Both the position numbers and the translations under genes were made by a program. Below the pieces are notes generated by a model. That model worked only from the letters and a program-made list of their open reading frames with translations. It did not search any database and was not told the origin of the DNA. From Paraburkholderia metrosideri (GTDB lineage Bacteria > Pseudomonadota > Gammaproteobacteria > Burkholderiales > Burkholderiaceae): a stretch of 64,000 nt of DNA. The stretch is taken from assembly GCF_904848625.1 (NCBI RefSeq), contig NZ_CAJHCP010000005.1, positions 310,001 through 374,000 on the forward strand, given 5' to 3'. Shown here in pieces: positions 56,352-64,000 of the stretch; position 1 is the stretch's first letter; each line of letters starts with the position of its first letter.

Positions 56352-56900
56352 ATGACCTACGAAATAATTGATACCACTCCACTGGATCCCATCGCGCAGC
56401 CTCTACTCGACGCGCTGGAGATCGAATACACGACGCGTTATCGCGAGTTTCGTCCGGCCGGTGCCACCGCCCGCAGTGATGAGATGGCGCGCTATCCCGC
56501 CAGTCTGTTTGCGCCGCCAGAGGGTGCGTTCATCGTGATCGTGCGCGACGGCGAAACGGTGGGCGGCGGTGCATTCAAACGCTTTGACTCGACCACGGCC
56601 GAACTCAAACGTATCTGGACGCATGCCAGCGAGCGGCGCCAGGGACTGGCTCGCCGCGTTCTGCAGGAACTGGAGGCGCGCGCGCTGCGCCAGGGGTATC
56701 GCCGGGTCTATCTGACCACTGGCTTCAGGCAGCCCGAAGCGGCAGGCCTCTATGGCAGTTCAGGTTATGAGCCGCTATTCGACCGGTCGATCGCGCCGGA
56801 GATTCATTTTCGGCTTCCGTTCGGCAAGGATCTGCTGGAGCCGGGCCGCGTTGATTCGTTACACGATCTGGTTCAGCCGGAACCGCTTGGCCAGCGCTAG
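56352..56900 (+). CDS. GNAT N-acetyltransferase
   Basis: From the ATG at 56352 (MTYEIIDTTPLD), 182 residues. The acetyl-CoA motif is IWTHASERRQGLARRVLQELEARA, followed by GYRRVYLTTGFRQPEAAGLYGSSGY. Small GNATs of this kind N-acetylate amino acids, as SnaA/YxeL-type enzymes do for S-substituted cysteines in Bacillus. It is the first gene of the right-hand operon, directly upstream of an amino-acid binding protein. Substrate inferred from context. Confidence 0.88.
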   Translation: MTYEIIDTTPLDPIAQPLLDALEIEYTTRYREFRPAGATARSDEMARYPASLFAPPEGAFIVIVRDGETVGGGAFKRFDSTTAELKRIWTHASERRQGLARRVLQELEARALRQGYRRVYLTTGFRQPEAAGLYGSSGYEPLFDRSIAPEIHFRLPFGKDLLEPGRVDSLHDLVQPEPLGQR

Positions 56901-56953
56901 TCATTCTCGCTGTACATCGAGCAAATCACTCAATCCACAGGGAATCTACAGTC

Positions 56954-57901
56954 ATGAAGCACAGCAGGGCAATCCGCGCGGCGGTGGCCGGAACGATCAT
57001 CGCAATGGCAATGGGTGCAGCAGGCATTGTGCTCGCGGCGAACACGGCCACCTTGAATCTGAGCGCCGATCAGCACGACCGGATCCGAACCACCCCAGAC
57101 GCCGCGGCAATCAAGGCCGTGCCCGGCACGTTTCCGTTTGCGTCGAAAGACGAACTGGTGATCGGCATGACCGTGGGCTGGCCCCCGCTCGATACCTACG
57201 CGTCCGACGACAAGACGGTGGTCGGCTTCGACCCGGATCTCGCGCAAGTGGTGGCTGACGGTCTGGGGCGCAAGCTGAAGATCGTGGTGCTCGCATGGGA
57301 AGACTGGCCGCTCGCGCTGCAATCGGGCAAGGTCGACGCGGTGTTGTCGAACGTGACCGTTACCGAAGAGCGCAAGCAGAAGTTCGACTTCTCCACTTAC
57401 CGGCGCGACGTACTCGGTTTCTACGTGACCAATTCGAGTCCGATCAAAGCCATTCGGGAACCTAAAGACGTCGCAGGTCTGCGCATCATTACCGACTCCG
57501 GCACCAACCAGGAAAAGATCCTGCTCGCGTGGGACAAGGAAAATGTCGCGCACGGCCTGAAGCCGGTGCAGGTTCAGTATTACGACGACATCGCGGTGCG
57601 GGACGTGGCGCTGCGCTCCGGACGGGCCGACGCGATCCTGAGCGTCAACTCCGCGCTCGCGTACACGGCTGCGCTGAAAAAGGATATCCATTCGGTTGGC
57701 ACCATCAGCGGTGGCTGGCCGATCATGGCCGACGTCGCGATCACGACGCGCAAGGGTAGTGGGCTGGCAGCGCCGCTGACGCTGTTGCTCAACGACCTTA
57801 TCCACAGCGGCAAATACACTCAGGTTCTCGACCGCTGGAGCCTCGGCTCCGAAGCGATCGATCAGTCCAGAACAAATCCTCCGGGATTGCCAAAGAGCTA
57901 A
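56954..57901 (+). CDS. Polar amino-acid ABC transporter substrate-binding protein
   Basis: A 315-residue SBP_bac_3 protein with signal peptide (cleavage near IVLAAN, about residue 29). The segments VIGMTVGWPPLDTY, GFDPDLAQVVADGLGRKLKIV and VTVTEERKQKFDFSTYRRDVLGFYV are characteristic of glutamine/cystine-type binding proteins. The cognate permease is probably the gene at 63108. Resembles YxeM-type binding proteins for S-substituted cysteines. Confidence 0.9.
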   Translation: MKHSRAIRAAVAGTIIAMAMGAAGIVLAANTATLNLSADQHDRIRTTPDAAAIKAVPGTFPFASKDELVIGMTVGWPPLDTYASDDKTVVGFDPDLAQVVADGLGRKLKIVVLAWEDWPLALQSGKVDAVLSNVTVTEERKQKFDFSTYRRDVLGFYVTNSSPIKAIREPKDVAGLRIITDSGTNQEKILLAWDKENVAHGLKPVQVQYYDDIAVRDVALRSGRADAILSVNSALAYTAALKKDIHSVGTISGGWPIMADVAITTRKGSGLAAPLTLLLNDLIHSGKYTQVLDRWSLGSEAIDQSRTNPPGLPKS

Positions 57902-57912
57902 GTCACTCAGTC

Positions 57913-57938
57913 ATCGAGGCGGATGTCGCCGCCTCGAT
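57913..57938 (+). terminator. Hairpin after the binding-protein gene
   Basis: A 10-base stem ATCGAGGCGG / CCGCCTCGAT with a 6-base loop, 11 bases after the stop. No T-run, so it may stabilise the upstream mRNA (the binding protein is usually made in excess) more than it terminates. Confidence 0.5.
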
Positions 57939-58046
57939 CGAGTCTGGTCTCTATCGTCAGTATCACTGAAAAGTAGATCCGCACAGGGCGCTTGCCGGCC
58001 GGTGTGGCGGAGCATTGCGTTCAAAATATAACCAACGGATTAATCA

Positions 58047-60551
58047 ATGCGCGGTAAAGACAGGAAGAATGGGGTCGATCAACCCATCATCGGGGTCCGC
58101 AGGAAAGTGTTGTCGGCTGCAGTACTGGCGATCACTTGCAACAGCGCGGCATGGGCACAGGGCGCGGCCGCGCCGACGGGTGCAAGCGACACCGTGGCGG
58201 TGCCCGCAGCCGCGCCGTCAAAAGCAGGTGCCGCAACGCCGGTCGCGAAGCAGTCCGGACCGGTCAACACCGTGCAGCAGGACACGGTGGTCGTGACGGG
58301 GACGCGCACCGATACCAGGGCGAGCCAGAGTCTTACGCCAGTGGACGTGATTACCGGTGACCGTTTGCGCTCCACCGGACAGAGCAATCTGCGTGACGCG
58401 CTGGTCCAGCTGTCGCCGTCGATCGGGCATCAGACCTATGGCGGCGACGCGTCGATGCTGACTGATGCGCTGACCCTGCACGGCCTCAGTCCGGACCATG
58501 TGCTCGTGCTGGTGAACGGCAAGCGTCGCCATTCCACGGCGAACATCTCGCTTGACCCAGGGCCGAACCAGGGGTCCACGGGCGTCGACATCGACATGAT
58601 TCCGCTGGGTCTCATCGACCACGTGGAGATTTTGCGCGACGGTGCAGCCGCACAGTACGGCTCGGACGCGATCGCAGGGGTGATCAACATCATCCTGAAG
58701 AAGAACTCGCACGGTGGAGAGTTGCAGTCCACGAACGGGCAGACCTATGCCGGCGATGGTTTCAAAACCGCCAACTCGGCGACTGTCGGCCTCAATCTGG
58801 GCGGTAAAGGATTTCTGGATCTGAGCGCGGAATATGTGCGCCAGAACCACACGGTGCGCACGGGGCCCGATGACTATTTCGGCACGTTCCAGCCGGGACA
58901 TGGCTATTACAACCCGATGCTCGGCGATCCAGCCAGCACCCGTCAGTCGGTCGGCTACAACGCGGGCTACTACATCGGCGACAACGTCGAACTGTACGGC
59001 TTCGGTACGTATGCGCATCGCGACGCGCAGGCCTATCAGAACTTTCGTCCGTCATCGGTGCTGCCGGAGATTTATCCGAACGGCTTCGTGCCGCAGGAGA
59101 CGATCAGCGAGAACGACTTTTCGGTCACCACCGGCGTCAAGGGACAAAACCTGTTTGGCTGGTCGTGGGATTTGAGCTCGACCTACGGCGGCGACCATGA
59201 CGATATCGGCATGACTCATTCGGCGAACACGGGTCTGTATGCCGCGACCGGCTATACGCCGACCTCGTTCCACCTGGCCACGGTCAGCAACACGCAGTTG
59301 ACCAACAACCTGGATTTCTCGCGGGCATTCCAGCTGCCGGTTCTGCCGGCGCCGCTGAACGTTTCGTGGGGCGTTGAACAGCGCCGCGAGACCTATTCGA
59401 TCGGAGCGGGTGACTACGCGTCGTATATCGACGGCGGCTCCCAGGCGTTGCCAGGTCTCGCACCGGTCAGTGCGAACGACGTCTCGCGTAATGTGCTCGG
59501 CACCTATGTCGATCTGTCGACCCGTCTCGCACCGAAATGGACTGTCGATCTGGCGGGCCGCTTCGAGCATTACAGCGACGTGGGCAACACCGTGAACGGC
59601 AAGTTGGCGACACGTTACGATTTCACGCCGGCGTTCGCCATTCGTGGCAGTGTCAGCACCGGCTTCCGCGCGCCGTCGCTCGCCGAGGAGTACTACAGCA
59701 ATATCAATGAATCGCCGGCGTCGGTCGAGGGTCTGCTCGCCGCCAACTCGGCGGCCGCCCGGCTGATTGGTGCCGAACCGCTGAAATCGGAGAAGTCGAC
59801 CAACTTCAATCTCGGCTTCGTGCTGACCCCCGTTCAGGGCATGCACGTGACGCTCGATGCGTATCAGATCGACATTCGCAACCGGATCGTCGAAGGTGGA
59901 ACCGCATCGGGGGCGGACGCGATTGCCGCGATGGAAGCGGCGGGGCTGTCTATTCCCAGTTCGATCCCGGCGTCGGCCGTGTCGGCGAGCTACTTCACCA
60001 ACGGCGCCAGCACGCGCACCCGCGGCCTCGATCTGACCGGCACCTACCATACGGGCTTCGGCGCTTACGGCCAGGTGGATTGGGATCTGGGCGTGAACAT
60101 CAACACGACCTCGGTCACCCATATCGCGACGGGCGCGAACGGCGCACCGGAACTCAGCGCCCAGCAGGTGGCATGGCTCACGACAGGCACACCGAAGAAC
60201 AAGATCATCTTTGGGGGTACCTGGCATCGTGACAAATGGGGCGTCAGTCTGCATGAGACGCGCTTCGGTGCTACGTCGAGTGAGGAGACCTACATCGTCG
60301 GGCCGAATGCTTTCTCGACGACGCAGTTCATCCACTTCAACAGCGCGGCCAGATACGTCACCGACGTCGAAGTCCGTTACGACGTGACCAAGAAATTCCA
60401 GATTGCGATTGGGGCGAACAACCTGTTCGACGTCTACCCGAGCAAGCTGCCTTATGAAGCCCAGCTCGAAGGTGTGCAGTACGACAGCTATGCGTCTTCA
60501 ACCGGCGTGAACGGCGGCTTCTATTACGCGCGCGCGCGTTACGTCTTCTGA
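58047..60551 (+). CDS. TonB-dependent outer-membrane receptor
   Basis: An 834-residue protein with signal peptide (to about residue 38, AWAQG). The TonB box (DTVVVTGTR), plug domain (TPVDVITGDRLRSTGQSNLRDAL ... ILRDGAAAQYGSDAIAGVINIIL) and 22-strand barrel ending in an aromatic residue (ARYVF) are complete. It takes up a substrate too large or scarce for porins, driven by the tonB-exbBD operon at 50.7 kb. Context points to an organosulfur or amino-acid compound. Confidence 0.93.
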   Translation: MRGKDRKNGVDQPIIGVRRKVLSAAVLAITCNSAAWAQGAAAPTGASDTVAVPAAAPSKAGAATPVAKQSGPVNTVQQDTVVVTGTRTDTRASQSLTPVDVITGDRLRSTGQSNLRDALVQLSPSIGHQTYGGDASMLTDALTLHGLSPDHVLVLVNGKRRHSTANISLDPGPNQGSTGVDIDMIPLGLIDHVEILRDGAAAQYGSDAIAGVINIILKKNSHGGELQSTNGQTYAGDGFKTANSATVGLNLGGKGFLDLSAEYVRQNHTVRTGPDDYFGTFQPGHGYYNPMLGDPASTRQSVGYNAGYYIGDNVELYGFGTYAHRDAQAYQNFRPSSVLPEIYPNGFVPQETISENDFSVTTGVKGQNLFGWSWDLSSTYGGDHDDIGMTHSANTGLYAATGYTPTSFHLATVSNTQLTNNLDFSRAFQLPVLPAPLNVSWGVEQRRETYSIGAGDYASYIDGGSQALPGLAPVSANDVSRNVLGTYVDLSTRLAPKWTVDLAGRFEHYSDVGNTVNGKLATRYDFTPAFAIRGSVSTGFRAPSLAEEYYSNINESPASVEGLLAANSAAARLIGAEPLKSEKSTNFNLGFVLTPVQGMHVTLDAYQIDIRNRIVEGGTASGADAIAAMEAAGLSIPSSIPASAVSASYFTNGASTRTRGLDLTGTYHTGFGAYGQVDWDLGVNINTTSVTHIATGANGAPELSAQQVAWLTTGTPKNKIIFGGTWHRDKWGVSLHETRFGATSSEETYIVGPNAFSTTQFIHFNSAARYVTDVEVRYDVTKKFQIAIGANNLFDVYPSKLPYEAQLEGVQYDSYASSTGVNGGFYYARARYVF

Positions 60552-60685
60552 AGTTCTCCTCATATCTATAGAACGATTTACTGGAACGGCGCCGGACCCT
60601 CATAGCGATAATGTGACGAGCGGTTCGGTTCAACCAGTCTCACCAGTTTTCGCGTGTACTTACGTGCGCACCAGGACGGCCTGAC

Positions 60686-61687
60686 ATGCCTTATTCACTT
60701 TCGATTCTCGACAAGAGCCCCATCGCCGACGGAAAAAATGCGCATGATGCATTGCGCTTCACCGTCAAGCTTGCGCAGCGCGCGGAGGCGTTAGGTTATA
60801 AGCGTTACTGGATTGCCGAACATCATGGCGCACCGGGGCTGGCAAGCTCCGCGCCCGAGATTGTCGTGTCCCATCTGCTCGCCCATACGTCGCGAATTCG
60901 GGTCGGCTCGGGTGGCGTGATGCTTCAGCATTACAGCCCATTCAAGGTAGCGGAATCGTTTCGCCTGCTTGCCTCGCTGGCGCCGGGTCGTGTCGATCTC
61001 GGGATCGGCAAGGCGCCTGGCGGGCTGCCACTCACCACGCGCGCGCTGCAATGGTTTCATGACAAGGCAAAGAAGCTGGATTTCGCGCACCAGTTCGCGG
61101 AACTCGACGCGTTCCTGAATCAGGGCGTCGCCGCCGATCATCCGCTGGCAGGGGCGATTGCACTGCCGCTGCCACCCGAAGCGCCGCAACGAATCCTGCT
61201 CGGCGGCAGCGCGGACAGTGCGACACTCGCTGCGCAGCACGACTGGCAATTCTGTTATGCCGGCCACTTCAATGGCGATGAAGCCAACATCAGACGCTCG
61301 CTCGACGCTTATCGCAACATCACGGCGCGCACGCCGCTTCTCGCGCTGTTTGCATTCGTAGCCGGGTCTCGCGAAGAGGCTCAGCGCCAGGTCGGCGCGC
61401 TGCGTATTTTCAAGCTGCAACTGCCGACCGGGCAGAGCGTCAATCTGCCTAGCCCCGAGGCAGCAGCCGAATTCGCGCGGCAAACCGGCGTAGTCGACTA
61501 TCAGTTGACCGAGTTGCATCCCCATGTGATTGCCGGCACCGCGGACGACGTGCGCGCAGAACTCGACGCACTGCACGAACGTTTGGGCATTGAAGAATTC
61601 GTGATCGATATTCCGATTACAGACTACGCGCAGCGCCTCGCTACGGTCGAAGCGCTGGCCAGTGTGGAACAGATCGCACACGCCTGA
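60686..61687 (+). CDS. LLM-class flavin-dependent oxidoreductase (MsnO8 type)
   Basis: A 333-residue luciferase-like TIM-barrel protein with the usual SILDKSPIADG start, GYKRYWIAEHHGAPGLASSAPEI and RIRVGSGGVMLQHYSPFKVAESFRLLASLAPGRVDLGIGKAPGG, all typical of the MsnO8 subgroup. These enzymes oxidise substrates with FMNH2 and oxygen, often in sulfur scavenging. No flavin reductase is adjacent. Confidence 0.9.
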   Translation: MPYSLSILDKSPIADGKNAHDALRFTVKLAQRAEALGYKRYWIAEHHGAPGLASSAPEIVVSHLLAHTSRIRVGSGGVMLQHYSPFKVAESFRLLASLAPGRVDLGIGKAPGGLPLTTRALQWFHDKAKKLDFAHQFAELDAFLNQGVAADHPLAGAIALPLPPEAPQRILLGGSADSATLAAQHDWQFCYAGHFNGDEANIRRSLDAYRNITARTPLLALFAFVAGSREEAQRQVGALRIFKLQLPTGQSVNLPSPEAAAEFARQTGVVDYQLTELHPHVIAGTADDVRAELDALHERLGIEEFVIDIPITDYAQRLATVEALASVEQIAHA

Positions 61688-61717
61688 CCTCAGCTCCCCC
61701 CATTTACGGACCAGACT

Positions 61718-63040
61718 ATGACTCAGCGAAATCTCGCATTCGGCATCATGCTGCATGGCGCGGGTGGCCACATGCATTCGTGGAAACATCCCGCCGGCCC
61801 CGCCGATGCCAGCGTCAACCTCGACTTCATCACCGGTATTGCGCAGAAGGCCGAAGCCAATGGCGTCGCGTTCGCCTTCGTGGCCGACGGGCTTTATATC
61901 AACCAGCAGTCGATTCCGCATTTCCTGAACCGCTTCGAGCCGATTTCGATTCTCTCTGCGCTCGCGACAGCGACCACGAAGATCGGTCTGGCCGGCACGC
62001 TGTCCACGTCGTATAGCCATCCGTTTACGGTGGCGCGACAGTTTGCGTCGCTCGACCTGATCAGCGGCGGGCGCGCGGGATGGAACGTCGTGACGTCGCC
62101 GCTCGAAGGCTCCGCGAAGAACTATGGCGGCGAGCATCCGGATCACGGCCTGCGCTACGAGATCGCCGACGAGTATCTCGAAGTCGTGCAGGGACTCTGG
62201 GATAGCTGGGATGACGACGCATTCGTGCGCGACCGTCAGAGCGGCCGCTTCTTTGATCAGGACAAGCTGCATACGCTCGATCACAAAGGGAAGTTCTTCC
62301 AGGTTGCCGGGCCGCTGAATATCCAGCGTTCGCCGCAAGGTCAGCCGGTGATCTTCCAGGCCGGTTCGTCGGATTCAGGCATTGCGCTGGCCGGCAAATA
62401 TGCGGATGCGGTGTTCACGCATTCGCCGTCGCTGGAAGAAACCAAAGCCTTCGCCGACAGTGTGCGGAACAGCGCAGTCGAGCACGGCCGCACCGCCGAT
62501 GACGTGAAGATTTTCCCGGGTATCGGGCCGATTGTCGGCGCGACGTTAGCCGAAGCCGAGGCGAAGTATCTCGAGATCCGCAACCTGTTGACGATTGAAG
62601 ATGCGCTCGCCTATCTGGGCCGTTTCTTCGAGCACCACGACTTCAGTCAGTACCCGCTTGACGCGCCGTTCCCCGAGCTGGGCGATCTCGGCACCAACAG
62701 CTTCCGTTCCACGACCGATCGCATCAAGGCCGACGCCAAACGCACTGGCGCGACGCTGCGCGAGATCGCGCTGGCCGTCGCGACGCCGAAGACCCAGTTC
62801 ATCGGCACCGGCGAGCAGATTGCCGACGAGTTGATCCGCTGGTTCGATGCGGGTGCCGCCGACGGTTTCATCCTCGGCTTCCCGGTACAGGCGCAAGGGT
62901 TCGACGACTTCGTCCAGCACGTGATTCCTGTGCTGGAAGCACGCGGTCGCTACAGCCGCACGCTCGACGGAAAGACGTTGCGCGATCACCTCGGCTTGCC
63001 GCGCCGCGAAAGCCGCTACGCGACCGCGGAAACGGTATGA
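61718..63040 (+). CDS. FMN-dependent monooxygenase, NtaA/SnaA/DszA family
   Basis: A 440-residue LLM enzyme of normal family length. Landmarks are [65 protein letters not shown] and the later [20 protein letters not shown]. Members such as YxeK and CmoJ cleave C-S bonds of N-acetyl S-substituted cysteines; NtaA cleaves a C-N bond. It follows the MsnO8-type gene by 30 bases, clearly co-transcribed. Confidence 0.92.
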   Translation: MTQRNLAFGIMLHGAGGHMHSWKHPAGPADASVNLDFITGIAQKAEANGVAFAFVADGLYINQQSIPHFLNRFEPISILSALATATTKIGLAGTLSTSYSHPFTVARQFASLDLISGGRAGWNVVTSPLEGSAKNYGGEHPDHGLRYEIADEYLEVVQGLWDSWDDDAFVRDRQSGRFFDQDKLHTLDHKGKFFQVAGPLNIQRSPQGQPVIFQAGSSDSGIALAGKYADAVFTHSPSLEETKAFADSVRNSAVEHGRTADDVKIFPGIGPIVGATLAEAEAKYLEIRNLLTIEDALAYLGRFFEHHDFSQYPLDAPFPELGDLGTNSFRSTTDRIKADAKRTGATLREIALAVATPKTQFIGTGEQIADELIRWFDAGAADGFILGFPVQAQGFDDFVQHVIPVLEARGRYSRTLDGKTLRDHLGLPRRESRYATAETV

Positions 63041-63107
63041 GGAATGTCGGGCCGTACGGCTCGCCGTGCGGTCCGACGCACGGCTTGACATGCAGGAGGA
63101 CAGGATC

Positions 63108-64000
63108 ATGAGCGACACGCACCTTGCCAGTTCGGCCCCACGAGGCAATCTGAACGACGACGCGGAGGGTCACGAATACGCGCACTATCGGATCGTCCCG
63201 GCGCGGCATCACGCGCGCACGGCCGGCACCGTGCTGGCGATCGTGCTGATCGGCATTGTTCTGAACTCGGTACTCGGTAATCCGCGCTGGGGCTGGGACG
63301 TTTTCGCGCAATGGCTATTCGCGCAGCCGGTACTCGACGGACTGGGCCGTACGCTCGTGCTGACGGCGCTCAGCGCGCTATTCGGCTTCGCGCTTGCCAC
63401 GCCGCTTGCGCTGGCGCGAGTCTCGCGCTCGCCGTTGCTCGCGGGCTGTGCGTGGGCTTTCATCTGGCTGTTCCGCTCGATCCCGCCGATCGTGCTGCTG
63501 CTGCTGTTGAACAACCTCGGCTATCTGTACGACACGATCTGGATCGGCGTGCCGTTCACGCACATTGCGTTGCTGAACCAGTCGACTACCGATCTGATCA
63601 GCCCGTTCTTCGCCGCCGTGCTCGGGCTCACGCTGAACCACGCGGCGTTCTCGGCCGAAGCGATCCGCGGCGGGATTCTTTCCGTCGACCATGGGCAACG
63701 TGAAGCCGCCGCCGCGCTCGGTTTGCCGGGTGGACGCCAGGTGCGGCGCATCGTGTTGCCTCAGGCGATGCGGGCGATCCTGCCCACCGCCTTCAACGAC
63801 GTGATTGGCCTCGCAAAAGGCACCTCGGTCGTCTATATCCTCGCGATGCCGGATCTGTTCTACACGGTCCAGATCATCTATCACCGTAACCTGGAGGTGA
63901 TTCCGCTGCTGATGGTGGCGACGGTCTGGTATCTGATCATCCTGACGGTGTTGTCGGCGATTCAGGTTCATATCGAACGGTACTTCTCGCGCGGCGCGAC
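63108..64000 (+). CDS. Amino-acid ABC transporter permease (partial, runs off the end)
   Basis: Begins MSDTHLASSAPRGN with an AGGAGGACAGG ribosome site; at least 297 residues lie in the window and the stop is not reached. The N-terminal extension and first helix are followed by the HisM-type core: GLGRTLVLTALSALFGFALATPLAL, WAFIWLFRSIPPIVLLLLLNN, and the EAA loop EAAAALGLPGGRQVRRIVLPQAMRAILP that docks the ATPase. Partner of the binding protein at 56954; an ATPase gene is expected just beyond the window. Confidence 0.93.
   Translation, partial: MSDTHLASSAPRGNLNDDAEGHEYAHYRIVPARHHARTAGTVLAIVLIGIVLNSVLGNPRWGWDVFAQWLFAQPVLDGLGRTLVLTALSALFGFALATPLALARVSRSPLLAGCAWAFIWLFRSIPPIVLLLLLNNLGYLYDTIWIGVPFTHIALLNQSTTDLISPFFAAVLGLTLNHAAFSAEAIRGGILSVDHGQREAAAALGLPGGRQVRRIVLPQAMRAILPTAFNDVIGLAKGTSVVYILAMPDLFYTVQIIYHRNLEVIPLLMVATVWYLIILTVLSAIQVHIERYFSRGA

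Overview
The window looks like chromosomal or megaplasmid DNA from Paraburkholderia, Caballeronia or Burkholderia. It is GC-rich, codes on both strands, and carries small proteins typical of that group (DUF4148-like, DUF3563-like), many LysR/AraC/LacI/GntR regulators facing their targets, and an acetoacetate decarboxylase / 3-hydroxybutyrate dehydrogenase / patatin operon. I saw no rRNA, tRNA, CRISPR array, transposase or prophage. The assignment to genus is inference from gene content.

Layout. 0.2-6.3 kb: a small membrane protein, then a sugar-acid locus (Tat-exported GH28-like beta-helix protein, small lipoprotein, ACS-type MFS transporter, LacI regulator) with a perfect LacI-type palindrome upstream of the transporter. 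6.8-10.2 kb: exported and zinc-ribbon small proteins, then an alpha/beta hydrolase and amidohydrolase pair. 10.6-15.1 kb: the most interesting locus, a five-gene minus-strand operon. It starts with a 45-residue peptide gene, followed by an HExxH protein (probable 2-oxoglutarate-dependent peptide beta-hydroxylase type), a SAM methyltransferase, an ATP-grasp ligase and a homologue of fungal lysine-forming saccharopine dehydrogenase (Lys1). A CPBP intramembrane protease lies divergently at 15.7 kb. I read this as a ribosomal peptide natural-product (RiPP) cluster of a type I do not recognise.

16.7-31.8 kb: a cupin protein, a 39-residue membrane peptide, a LuxR regulator, an orphan OmpR-type regulator whose phosphorylated Asp is Lys, a DUF4239 protein, an exported hydrolase, two micropeptides beside a strong hairpin and terminator, an NHL-repeat lipoprotein, TerB-like and DUF3563-like proteins, an orphan QseC-like kinase, and the ketone-body operon. 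32-47 kb: two transporter or dehydrogenase genes each divergent from an AraC regulator, a LysR/NmrA pair, a deletion scar joining an SDR fragment to a TMEM175-like fragment, a lone ModA-like binding protein, PPK2, a SulP transporter with STAS domain, and a potassium channel with a C-terminal zinc ribbon.

46.6-64 kb: a GntR regulator facing an aminotransferase, an oligopeptide-type binding protein, then a TonB-ExbB-ExbD-ExbD-TPR set, a zinc acyl-hydrolase, a GNAT acetyltransferase, a polar amino-acid ABC binding protein and permease (the permease runs off the end), a TonB-dependent receptor and two LLM flavin monooxygenases. The combination of N-acetyltransferase, LLM monooxygenase, deacylase and amino-acid ABC transporter matches the logic of the Bacillus yxe/ytm operons that salvage S-substituted cysteines, here with a dedicated outer-membrane uptake system.
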